A stretch of DNA of 47,319 bases, from the NCBI GenBank assembly GCA_014193395.1, contig BJHT01000018.1:1-47319 (forward strand), given 5' to 3'. The notes beneath the pieces are model-generated. The model saw only the letters and a list, made by a program, of their open reading frames with translations, was not told the origin of the DNA and ran no database searches. Position 1 is the stretch's first letter. Each line of letters opens with the position of its first letter. The translations under genes and the position numbers were made by a program. Shown piece after piece: positions 1 to 7,864 of the stretch. Source of the stretch: Verrucomicrobiota bacterium. GTDB taxonomy: Bacteria; Verrucomicrobiota; Verrucomicrobiia; Limisphaerales; BJHT01.

Positions 1-2
1 CG

Positions 3-848
3 AGCGACACGAAACCAAAGCAGGTCGCCGTCGAGTTACACCGGGGCGAAAAGCCCGTCCGCATCGGCGGCATTTGCAAAGGCGCAGGCATGACCCAGCC
101 CGGCATGCGCGCCACCGGGGCGCGTCCGCCCGCCGCGCCCGCCGTACCCGCCGGCCTGCACGCGACGATGCTTTGCTTCATCACCACCGATGTGGCGATT
201 GCTGCCAGGCCGCTGCACGCCGCGCTGCAAGAGGCCGTGGCCAACAGCTTCAACCGCATCACCGTCGATGGTGACATGAGCACGAACGACACGGTGCTCG
301 TGCTCGCCAACGGCCTCGCGGGCAACGCCACGCTCACGCCGGGGAGTCCGGATTTCGCGATTTTCCAGAACGCCCTCAGCCACGTCTGTCTCGAACTCGC
401 CAAGAAAATCGTGCGCGACGGCGAGGGCGTCACGCGCTTCGTCACCGTGCGCGTCTCCGGCGCGAAAACCTTCGCCGACGCCGACGCCGCGGCACGCGCC
501 GTGGCGAACAGTTCGCTGGTGAAAACCAGTTGGTTCGGCGGTGATCCGAACTGGGGCCGCATCATCGATGCCCTCGGCTACAGCGCCGCGACCGTGGTCG
601 AGGACAAGGTGGACATCGGCTACAGCGCGCCCGGCAGCCGCAAGATTCTCCACTCGCTCAAGCGCGGCCAGCCGACCAAGGCGACCTTCAAAGACCTCTG
701 CGCCGCCGTCGCCCCGCGGGAATTCGATCTCCATATCAACCTCCATCTCGGCAACGCCAGCGCGCTCATGTACGCGGCCGATCTCACCGAGGAATATGTC
801 GAGTTCAACAAGGGCGATGTGAGTGATCCGACGACGTTGGGAGGATGA
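3..848 (+). CDS. argJ: Glutamate N-acetyltransferase / amino-acid acetyltransferase ArgJ, 5' end missing
   Basis: ArgJ transfers the acetyl group of N-acetylornithine to glutamate in cytoplasmic arginine synthesis. The reading frame is open from base 3 and ends with TGA at 846-848. Visible family landmarks are GGICKGAGM, the autoproteolysis site HATMLCFITTD (new N-terminal Thr of the beta chain), the SNSFNRITVDGDMSTNDT segment, GEG-TRF and SWFGGDPNWGR. The C-terminus has the usual YVEFNKGD ending. Odd: between GAGMTQPGM and the ATML cleavage site there are about 17 extra residues rich in Arg, Pro and Ala (bases about 108-162), where most homologs run straight into the cleavage site. The start lies outside the window. 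Family assignment is firm; whether the insertion affects self-cleavage is unknown. Confidence 0.95.
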   Translation, partial: SDTKPKQVAVELHRGEKPVRIGGICKGAGMTQPGMRATGARPPAAPAVPAGLHATMLCFITTDVAIAARPLHAALQEAVANSFNRITVDGDMSTNDTVLVLANGLAGNATLTPGSPDFAIFQNALSHVCLELAKKIVRDGEGVTRFVTVRVSGAKTFADADAAARAVANSSLVKTSWFGGDPNWGRIIDALGYSAATVVEDKVDIGYSAPGSRKILHSLKRGQPTKATFKDLCAAVAPREFDLHINLHLGNASALMYAADLTEEYVEFNKGDVSDPTTLGG

Positions 849-891
849 CCTTGCTTTGGTTGATGCCCATCCGGCGCCTTTCTCAAAACGC

Positions 892-1140
892 GACATCGAA
901 GGCACCATCGCGCAATGGGGAGACACTCTGGCGCTCCGGATTCCCAAGGCGCGGACCAAGCAAACGGGCGCAAAGAACGACTCGACGGTGAGCGTGAGCG
1001 TGGAGAATGGTCGGATGGTCATCCAGCCCGTCCACCGGCAGCGAAAGGATCCGCTTCAGGAGCTGGTCACCATAATCACGTTGGAGAACCGTCAACCCGC
1101 CGCTCGACAAGTGGACATCCAGCCGGTGCGCTGGGGACCG
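892..1140 (+). pseudogene. Decayed MazE/AbrB-type antitoxin remnant
   Basis: Frame 1 from about 892 reads IEGTIAQWGDTLALRIPKA, then TGAKNDSTVSVSVENGRMVIQPV and ITLENRQ. This is the pattern of MazE-type SpoVT/AbrB antitoxins (WGNSLAVRIPK, EVEVSVENGRLVI, LLAQITPEN). No ATG, GTG or TTG lies at the expected first codon (ATC at 895), and the C-terminal WG-P-G-E-W tail is not recognisable. No MazF-like toxin follows before the convergent DUF1501 gene. I infer a degraded TA module immediately downstream of argJ. The alternative is a live gene started upstream inside the argJ 3' end (ATG at 823). Confidence 0.6.
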
Positions 1141-1222
1141 ACGCGCCCTACCCTGCGACCGACCCATCCCCTCTTTCTGTCCCCATTTTTCTGCCGGACT
1201 TCCTCCCTGCCCCAATTTCTGC

Positions 1223-2620
1223 TCACGCGATGATCTCGCGCACCACGCGTCCGCTCACATCCGTCAGCCGGAAATCGCGACCGGCATACCGGAATGTCAG
1301 CCGCTCGTGATCAATCCCGAGCAGATGCAAAATGGTCGCGTGCAGGTCATGGACATGCACCCGGTTTTCCGTCGCGTGCATTCCGAGTTCGTCGGACGCG
1401 CCATAAACCGTCCCGCCCTTCACGCCGCCGCCGGCGAGCAAATACGAGAACGCCGTGTGATGATGATCGCGGCCGGCCTTCTTCTTATCGGCATTTTCGG
1501 CGTAGGGCGTGCGACCGAACTCACCGCCGAACACCACGAGCGTCTCGTCGAGCAGGCCGCGTTGCTTGAGATCGTTGATGAGCGCGGCGGCCGCCTGTTC
1601 GCCGTCGGCGCAGAGCTTGCGATGCTGGTTGTCGTGGTCGTTGTGCGTGTCCCACGGCTGGTTGCTGCCGCCGACGTAATACACGCTCACGCACCGCACT
1701 CCGTCCTCGACCAGCCGCCGCGCGAGCAGGCAGGAGCGGGCAAAGGGCGTCTCGCCATACGCGCGGCGCACCGCCTCCGGCTCGCGGCTGATGTCGAACG
1801 TGTCCATCGCCTTGCGCTGCATCTGAAAGGCCGTCTCCATCGTTTTGATCTGCCCCTCGAGTTCGCTGTCGCCGCCGCGCTGTTTGAGATGCAGCCCGTT
1901 CAACCGCCCGAGGAGATCAAGCTGTTCACGCTGTTGCTCGAAGGTGAGCGCGGGATTGCGGATATTCGCCAGGAGCTTCGTGACCTCCATGTCGGCGGTG
2001 ATGACGCCCGTGGCCTGAAATTCGGCGGGGAGGAAGCTGTTGCTCCAAAGCGCGGGGCCGACCACGATTTTCGGCGTCGGCCGCAGCACCACGTAGCCGG
2101 GCAGATTTTCATTTTCCGAACCCAGACCGTAAAGCAGCCACGAACCGAGCGACGGCCGGATGGGCTGCACGTTGCCCGTGTGCATCATCAAAAGCGCCGG
2201 CTCGTGATTCGGCACGTCGGTGTGCATCGAGCGGATCACGCAGCAGTCGTCGATCACGCGCGCGAGGTTCGGCAGCGTCTCGCTCAGCTCGATGCCGCTG
2301 CGGCCGTGCTTCGCGAATTGCAGCGGCGACGGCATGAAACCCGTGCCCTTACTCTTCTTGTAGAGTTCGCCGGTCGGCTGCTGGCCCTCGTATTTCTTCA
2401 ACGCCGGCTTGGGATCGAACGTGTCCACATGCGACGGCCCGCCGTTGAGGAAGAGAAAAATCACCCGCTTGGCGCGCGGCGCGAGATGCGATGCACGCGT
2501 CGCGCCACCGGCGAAAGCGCGCGAGCCGAGCTGGCTCGCCAAGCCGACCGCGCCGAACCCGGCGGCGGTGCGGTGGAGGAAATCGCGACGGCTCAGAAGG
2601 GGCGGGTTCATGGTGTTCAT
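1223..2620 (-). CDS. DUF1501 domain protein with Tat signal
   Basis: A 465-residue protein of the DUF1501 family, abundant in Planctomycetes and Verrucomicrobia and structurally related to the alkaline phosphatase/sulfatase fold. The N-terminus SRRDFLHRTAAGFGAVGL is a twin-arginine signal. Family motifs are FLFLNGGPSHVDTFDPKP, the WDTHNDHDNQHRKLCADGEQ segment, LVVFGGEFGRTP and a final DLHATILHLLGID. Two possible ATGs lie three codons apart (2620 and 2611); the first overlaps the stop of the upstream small gene (ATGA), which favours translational coupling. It is the last gene of the minus-strand operon that begins with the DUF1549/DUF1553 gene at 5090. These pairs usually sit together, but the reaction catalysed is not established. 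Confidence 0.93.
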   Translation of the reverse strand: MNTMNPPLLSRRDFLHRTAAGFGAVGLASQLGSRAFAGGATRASHLAPRAKRVIFLFLNGGPSHVDTFDPKPALKKYEGQQPTGELYKKSKGTGFMPSPLQFAKHGRSGIELSETLPNLARVIDDCCVIRSMHTDVPNHEPALLMMHTGNVQPIRPSLGSWLLYGLGSENENLPGYVVLRPTPKIVVGPALWSNSFLPAEFQATGVITADMEVTKLLANIRNPALTFEQQREQLDLLGRLNGLHLKQRGGDSELEGQIKTMETAFQMQRKAMDTFDISREPEAVRRAYGETPFARSCLLARRLVEDGVRCVSVYYVGGSNQPWDTHNDHDNQHRKLCADGEQAAAALINDLKQRGLLDETLVVFGGEFGRTPYAENADKKKAGRDHHHTAFSYLLAGGGVKGGTVYGASDELGMHATENRVHVHDLHATILHLLGIDHERLTFRYAGRDFRLTDVSGRVVREIIA

Positions 2621-2883
2621 TGGGCGTTCCGGCCAGATTTGGGCGCGGGCAGGCGTTTCTCGAAACGGAGGAGGGCGTTTTCCAGTTGGAGCACCAGCTT
2701 CTCGCGCTCCAGCCGCTCTTCGGTCCGCAGTGCGATGAACTCCGAATGCAGATGGTCCACCCGCCGGGCGAGTTCTCCAAATTCCTCGCGCAGCACTTTG
2801 ATGTCTTGCCGATTGCGTTCGATGGTCTCAAGCGCCGCGGAAAGTCGCTTTGCGTGCCCAAGCAGTGTGGCAATCCATGTCAT
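2617..2883 (-). CDS. Small coiled-coil protein, hypothetical
   Basis: 88 residues, with no family recognised. From about residue 8 to 80 the sequence is heptad-like and highly charged (LSAALETIERN, LREEFGELARRVDHLH, LRTEERLEREKLVLQLENAL), which predicts a long coiled coil without signal peptide or membrane segment. It overlaps the following DUF1501 start by 4 bases and begins 1 base after the previous small gene, so it is almost certainly translated as part of this operon. Together with its neighbour at 2885-3073 it separates a DUF1549/DUF1553 gene from its DUF1501 partner, which are commonly adjacent. The two coiled coils may pair with each other; that is inference only. Confidence 0.7.
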   Translation of the reverse strand: MTWIATLLGHAKRLSAALETIERNRQDIKVLREEFGELARRVDHLHSEFIALRTEERLEREKLVLQLENALLRFEKRLPAPKSGRNAQ

Positions 2884-2884
2884 G

Positions 2885-3073
2885 CTACCAGGCTTTCATC
2901 CGGTCCAAGGTCGCCCGCGTGCTGGTCCGGAGCTTGGCAATGTCCGCGTCCAGCTTGCGGATGTTCTTCAAGCGTCGGTCCATGTCGCGGTACAGTTCGG
3001 CCAACTCGGCCAACTCCGCTTTCGCCTGGCGGTCGAAGGTTTCGGGCTTGGTCATGGTCGCGGTTTTTGTCAT
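2885..3073 (-). CDS. Small coiled-coil protein, hypothetical
   Basis: 62 residues, family not recognised. The sequence is largely helical and charged (FDRQAKAELAELAELYRDMDRRLKNIRKLDADIAKL), consistent with a short coiled coil in the cytoplasm. It may start at the first Met or at the Met seven codons later (MTKPETF). It sits 77 bases after the DUF1549/DUF1553 stop and 1 base before the second coiled-coil gene, in the same direction. An inverted repeat at 3097-3143 lies between it and the upstream gene and could reduce read-through or act as a processing site. Operon position and clean reading frame are the support for it being real. Confidence 0.6.
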   Translation of the reverse strand: MTKTATMTKPETFDRQAKAELAELAELYRDMDRRLKNIRKLDADIAKLRTSTRATLDRMKAW

Positions 3074-3096
3074 GGCGGGAAAATATCAGACGGTGG

Positions 3097-3143
3097 TGGC
3101 GGTTGCCAATGGCGAGGCGGGCGATTCAGTTGGCAACCCGCCA
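3097..3143. terminator. Hairpin between the DUF1549/DUF1553 gene and the small coiled-coil genes
   Basis: TGGCGGTTGCCAA (3097-3109) pairs with TTGGCAACCCGCCA (3130-3143), with one bulged base and a loop of about 20 nt. There is no clear T-run behind it on the minus strand, so it may be an attenuating or mRNA-end hairpin rather than a strong terminator. Confidence 0.4.
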
Positions 3144-3149
3144 GATGTT

Positions 3150-5090
3150 TCAGTCCACATACATCATCTCATTCGAAGCCAGCAGCATCTGCGTGTACTG
3201 CTCCCAACGTGTCAGCCCCGCCGCCGTCGGCTGCCGCAGAAACGCCGCTGCAACCCCAGTTTCCTCCCGGTCCGGCTCGCGGCCGAAAAGCTGCCGATAA
3301 GCCCGTTCCACAAGGGTTTCGTCGCTGTCGCCCGCGCTGCCGTGCAACCGTGCGGCCACGGATTTCGCCTGCGCGACGGCGAAGGGGCTGTTCAGGACGA
3401 AGAGCTTTTGCATCGCCGTCGTGGTCACCGAGCGCTTTTCGGAATGCACATTCGCATCGGGGTAATCGAACTGCATCAGCAAATCGTTCAGCTTCAGCCG
3501 GCTGATGCGCGCATAGACTGTGCGCCGCCGATTTCTCGCGTCGTCGAGCTCGAGGGATTTGCCGCCGACGCCTTCGAGTTCACCCGAGAGGAACAGCACC
3601 GAGTCGCGCCACTGCTCGATCGAGAGACGGCGGCGGTTCATGCGCCACAGATTTTCATTCGCGGCATCCAACGCGGTCTTGCCCGCGTCGGCCACCGAGG
3701 CCTGGCGATAGGTGGCGGACAGCACAATCTCGCGCACGAGGGATTTCACCGACCAGCCGCGGTCCATGAAGCGCACCGCGAGATCATCAAGCAGCGCCGG
3801 GTGCGTGGGCTTTTCGCCCGAGTGCCCGAAGTTGCTGGTCGAGGCCACGAGCGGACGGCCGAAGAATTGCCCCCACACGCGGTTCACCCACACGCGGGCC
3901 GTGAGCGGATTGCGGCGGTCGGCGATGGCGTTCGCAAGTTCCTTGCGCCCGCTGCCGCTGGCGAAGACGGGCGGCTCGCTGTCGCCCGGCGCGAGCACGC
4001 GCACGAAGCGTCGCTCGGCGACCGGGCCTTTGCGCTCGGGATTGCCGCGCAGGAAAATGTTCAGGTTCTGCGCGGGGCCGTCCTCCACGATGTGCAGTGT
4101 GGCGGGGTTCATTTTCGCGGCGTCGTTCTTGCCGTCCTCGGGTTTCCCGTCCGGCGCGCGATTCAACATCCGGGTGCTCGCGAACACGCCGGCCAGCGCG
4201 TAGTAATCCTGCATCGTGACGGGATCGAACTTGTGATCGTGACAGCGCGCGCACGCAACCGTCAGGCCGAGGAACGAGCGCGTCACGGTGTCCACGCGGT
4301 CCTCCCATTCGTCCGCCATCACGTCGATCCGGCCGCGGTTGTAATATTTCGGACCGAGACCGAGAAAGCCGAGCGCCGCGTGGTTCGCCGCGTTGGTGCC
4401 CTCGATTTGATCGGCGGCCAGTTGCAGCGCGGCGAAGCGGTCGAAAGGAAGATCGCGGTTGAAGGCGTTGATCACCCATTCGCGGTAGCGCCACGCATTC
4501 GGGTAAAACAACTTCGTGTCCGAGCCGACCTGATGCGCCTGATCCTCGGCGTAACGCGCCAGCGGCAGCCACAGACTCGCCAATCGCTCGCCAAACGCGG
4601 GGGCCGCGAGCAGACGGTCAATCAACCGCTCGTAAGCATCCGCCCGCGTGTCCGCCACAAACGCCACGACCTCCTCGGGCGTCGGCGGCAGGCCCGTGAG
4701 ATCGAACGTTGCGCGCCGGATCAGCGTGCGCCGCGAGGCTTCGGCCGAGGGCGTGAGTTTTTTTGCCTCCAGCGACGCGAGTACGAAATAATCCAGCGGC
4801 TGCCGCGGCCACTGGCCATTCACCACGTTCGGACGCGCCGCTGAAACCGGCGGCCGGAACGACCAGAACTGCCGCTCTTTCATCCAATCGATCGGCGCGG
4901 ACGACGGCGGCGCGACCGTCGCCAAGAGCGCGGGCGGCCCGCCCGCCGCACTCCCTGCTACACCCGATGGGACCGCCTTGCTTCCACCGGCCTCGGCGCA
5001 CGGAGCGAGCATCGCCGCCATCACAACCCCCACCAGCAGCCCCCGTTTCCAAGGCGCAGACAGGGACAAGAATTTCGAGCACTGGGTCAT
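3150..5090 (-). CDS. DUF1549/DUF1553 (PSD1-type) domain protein
   Basis: 646 residues. A hydrophobic N-terminal segment (LLVGVVMAAMLAPCAEA) predicts Sec export. The DUF1549 domain (about 95-330) includes DYFVLASLEAKKL, RRATFDLTGLPPTPEE, and the CARCHDHKFDP motif, a CxxCH that could bind haem. The DUF1553 domain (about 395-640) includes ANAIADRRNPLTARVWVNRVW, FGRPLV-STSNFGHSGE and the closing SNEMMYVD. Unlike many relatives it lacks an N-terminal cytochrome c module, so it is shorter than usual (relatives often exceed 750 residues). It is the first gene of the operon that ends in the DUF1501 gene at 1223-2620. The pair is typical of the PVC phyla and probably acts in the periplasm on an unknown substrate. 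Confidence 0.92.
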   Translation of the reverse strand: MTQCSKFLSLSAPWKRGLLVGVVMAAMLAPCAEAGGSKAVPSGVAGSAAGGPPALLATVAPPSSAPIDWMKERQFWSFRPPVSAARPNVVNGQWPRQPLDYFVLASLEAKKLTPSAEASRRTLIRRATFDLTGLPPTPEEVVAFVADTRADAYERLIDRLLAAPAFGERLASLWLPLARYAEDQAHQVGSDTKLFYPNAWRYREWVINAFNRDLPFDRFAALQLAADQIEGTNAANHAALGFLGLGPKYYNRGRIDVMADEWEDRVDTVTRSFLGLTVACARCHDHKFDPVTMQDYYALAGVFASTRMLNRAPDGKPEDGKNDAAKMNPATLHIVEDGPAQNLNIFLRGNPERKGPVAERRFVRVLAPGDSEPPVFASGSGRKELANAIADRRNPLTARVWVNRVWGQFFGRPLVASTSNFGHSGEKPTHPALLDDLAVRFMDRGWSVKSLVREIVLSATYRQASVADAGKTALDAANENLWRMNRRRLSIEQWRDSVLFLSGELEGVGGKSLELDDARNRRRTVYARISRLKLNDLLMQFDYPDANVHSEKRSVTTTAMQKLFVLNSPFAVAQAKSVAARLHGSAGDSDETLVERAYRQLFGREPDREETGVAAAFLRQPTAAGLTRWEQYTQMLLASNEMMYVD

Positions 5091-5967
5091 CGGTGGTTCA
5101 GAAAAAGTTCGCGGCGGTGACGAAACGCATTCGCCGCCGCCGCAAGCACCGGAGGCAGACGGGGCCTTGCGAAGGCCGATTCACCGCGCGGTTCGACACG
5201 GTCGGCACCCACGCCCGCGGACCATCTCGGGCGATGCGACTAGCCTCGCGAACCGCCCCAGCAATTGAAGTCCCGATGGTTGCGGCGCAGACGCCGCGCA
5301 GGACAACGATCCTGTCCACCAATGGTTTGATCAAGATCTCGGAAATGTTTCGGAACGGCGACGCCCAGAAGGCCGGCCAGCATTGAGCGATCGTGCGATC
5401 GGCCCGGGGCGAATATCGTTTGCCCGTGGGGGATGCAGTGGCCGCCCGCGGAGCCAAGGGAGCGGTTCGAAACAACTGATGGTGGACTCGTTGATCAATC
5501 CATTCGAGCCAACCTGAAAACGGTAGCTCCATGACGGACCAATATCGGTCACCAAGGATGGGCGCGGAGATTTCCAACAGCCGATTTCCCCGGGTAAGTT
5601 AGGCTACGGAAAATGGTTTCCGTCCGGGTTTATGAGTGTATTCCGTGGTTTCTAACTTCCAACTCTAGCCGCAAAGGAGAAGCATCTGGCCATCGAATCT
5701 CGGTCGGACCGGGGCCGTTTCCCGATCAACACCCGCCCGGTCACCGCTTCGCTTCAAGCTCCGGCTGGTCCGGTTGGACACGAATTCCGTGCCCTCGAGT
5801 GCCTTGAAACGCCGTTTCAAACAGCCGGCGACAGCGCGATCTCCGATCGTGGCAGGCAGCTCGAATTCTTTCGCCTGATGAGTGATGTCACCGAACCGTG
5901 TTCAGGTCATGGAGCGCGGGGATCCGCGGGAATGGGCGCCCGGAACCCCCTGCCACCCGCCGCAAGG
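5091..5967. other. Gene-free interval, nothing recognised
   Basis: About 880 bases between two minus-strand genes. Open frames up to 159 codons exist (5098-5577 minus), but their translations look like random GC-rich sequence with no motif, signal or neighbour overlap. I see no palindromic element of the kinds found elsewhere in the window. Promoter elements for the gene starting at 5090 probably lie near 5100-5200, but none is distinct. Confidence 0.4.
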
Positions 5968-7833
5968 CTAGGGTCCGCCGGAGGGCGTCGCGGGCACCGG
6001 CGCAAATCTGGGGTTGCTAAGTGCCTTGGTCGGGAGCAGCGAAAATCTCGTGGCACTCGGCCCCGACGGAGACGTCGGCTCCGCGCCGCGGGGCTGGGGT
6101 GGCTGGGGAGTTATATCCCGCGCTTTGCCGCCGCGACCGATGGATTCCACGCAGAAGCATTCCGTTCCAAGGAGCAGTTCTTTGTTATAGCCCGCATCCG
6201 CAATACCGGCCAGGACGCGATAGAGATTGACGCCACCCACGGGTGCCGAAGCCCCGACCCGGAATTTCCGGTTGCCAGTTTCGTCAGCCGGCCCGTCGGA
6301 GGGCGAATACGAGAACGTGGAGTTGGGATTGACCGACGCGTAGAAGCCCGACTGCGGTGCATCGAAGTAGCGATTGTAGGGTGGGACATCCTTGGCCAGA
6401 TCCACCATGATGACGTTGTTGGCGCTGCGCGGACTGGCCGGGGTGGTGTTCTTCAGCTCAAGGGTGGGCGGCGACGTCGATCGGTCCCACCGCAGGGTGC
6501 CGGATTGCTCGGTGAGCGCGTAGGCGCGCCAGAGACCGAAGTTTTCACCCGCGAGCCGCAGGTGAAAATAGCCTTTGCTGACCCGCCACGCGAGCGCCGG
6601 ACCGGCTTGGTCCAGCGTAAACTCGATCGCCGAACCATTCGCCAGGGTCACGGAGTCCGACGGCTTGGCAGCGTTCAATTCCACCGTTCGCTCGCCCACG
6701 GCCACGCTCAACCCGGTCGCAAACGTCCCGGAGATCAAAACCTCGGTGATCGGAGTCGAAGGAACCCGCTCCATTTTTCCAGCCACTTCGCTGATCGGCG
6801 GCATTGGTGCTCCACCCGGGAGCGGCGGACGCGGCGCCTCGCCGATGGATCGCTCCAGCGATTGCGACTGCACCTGGGTCGCAGTCAAGGGGGCTTGATG
6901 CGAAAGCATGACGAACTGTCCATCGGGAGTTTGCGCTTTCACCCGCCCATAGCCGGAGACGTAGTAGGTCTGATCCTTGAAGCAGTCCACCCGGCAGCCG
7001 GAATCAGCATCCAATTCCGCCATACCAGCGTCGGGGAAGCGGATCAACACCGGCTTGTTGTTGCTTCCCGGCGTCATCACATCGGCATAGGTTTTGGCGG
7101 CGTTGAAGCGGAAGGTCGCCTGGTTGTTCGCCGCAACCTGTGCGGCCCAGCCCGGAATCCCCGTGGTTTGAACCAAGACTTCCCGGGTTCTGGAGGAAAT
7201 GGTCACCGCCCGGTCGTCCGTGTGGGACAACTGCACGCCATAAGCCGTCACCACGGCCTGAGGACGTTCCCCGAGCAACCGCTGCAGCTCGCCGAGGGGC
7301 CGGCCGTCAATGCTGATGCGCGTCGGACCCGCCAGTTGGGTGTCAAACAACACCGTGGCGCGGGAAGTGAGGGTCTCGCCGGCCGTCCCGGTGACGTCTG
7401 GATTCAACGAAATCAACGGCTCAACTTTCGCCTCCGTTTTCGGCGCATCCAGCGGGGCCGCGTCCACTTTCGGCCGCACATCCAGCAGCGGGATCGGCTC
7501 CGTCGAGAGGCGCGGCGGGGTGGTCCCGGGAAGTGGTTCGAACGTCGGCCGGGGGACGGGCGGCGCGGGAATGGCCACTGATGGCGTGAAGGGAACCGCG
7601 GGCACGGCAGGTGTCGCGGGCACGACCGGCGCGGAGTCGAGCGGCGGTGGCAGGACGGGCGCCGACTTCGGCTCGGTGGGCGTGGCGGGCTTCAGATCGA
7701 TGAGCGGTTTCAGATCGACCTTGGTGCCATCGTCACCGCGGACGACACCGATTCCGAGCGACCAGGCAACCAAACCAGTCAAGACCATGCGGGACAAAAT
7801 GGGCGGGTGCATAATGGGGCGGGCGTTATTCAT
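5968..7833 (-). CDS. Secreted proline-rich protein of unknown function
   Basis: 621 residues, family not recognised. The N-terminus (IMHPPILSRMVLTGLVAWSLGIGVVRG) is a signal peptide with cleavage likely near residue 33. Residues 35-130 are a low-complexity Pro/Ala/Val linker (many PVxP, APxxP steps). The middle has a segment (about 230-330) running VLIRFPDAGMAELDADSGCRV...YYVSGYGRVKAQTPDGQFVMLS; this alternation resembles FecR-like beta repeats, but the match is weak. A second beta-rich part (about 375-560) includes AWRVSKGYFHLRLAGENFGLWR. The C-terminal 60 residues are again Pro/Ser-rich. Long extracytoplasmic linkers suggest a cell-envelope or surface role. It stands alone, 31 bases after the stop of the convergently oriented tail region of the aminopeptidase unit. 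Confidence 0.8.
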   Translation of the reverse strand: MNNARPIMHPPILSRMVLTGLVAWSLGIGVVRGDDGTKVDLKPLIDLKPATPTEPKSAPVLPPPLDSAPVVPATPAVPAVPFTPSVAIPAPPVPRPTFEPLPGTTPPRLSTEPIPLLDVRPKVDAAPLDAPKTEAKVEPLISLNPDVTGTAGETLTSRATVLFDTQLAGPTRISIDGRPLGELQRLLGERPQAVVTAYGVQLSHTDDRAVTISSRTREVLVQTTGIPGWAAQVAANNQATFRFNAAKTYADVMTPGSNNKPVLIRFPDAGMAELDADSGCRVDCFKDQTYYVSGYGRVKAQTPDGQFVMLSHQAPLTATQVQSQSLERSIGEAPRPPLPGGAPMPPISEVAGKMERVPSTPITEVLISGTFATGLSVAVGERTVELNAAKPSDSVTLANGSAIEFTLDQAGPALAWRVSKGYFHLRLAGENFGLWRAYALTEQSGTLRWDRSTSPPTLELKNTTPASPRSANNVIMVDLAKDVPPYNRYFDAPQSGFYASVNPNSTFSYSPSDGPADETGNRKFRVGASAPVGGVNLYRVLAGIADAGYNKELLLGTECFCVESIGRGGKARDITPQPPQPRGAEPTSPSGPSATRFSLLPTKALSNPRFAPVPATPSGGP

Positions 7834-7864
7834 TGCTGTGATCCTTACAAATCCTCGCGAAGCG

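Noticed and set aside
36-1022. Long minus-strand frame opposite argJ
   Set aside because: Shadow frame caused by GC-rich third codon positions; no motif, and argJ on the plus strand is certain.
1307-3505. 732-codon plus-strand frame
   Set aside because: Antisense to the DUF1501 and coiled-coil genes; composition is Arg/Ala/His-rich and without domain pattern.
5098-5577. 159-codon minus-strand frame
   Set aside because: No ribosome site, motif or conserved feature; residue usage looks random.
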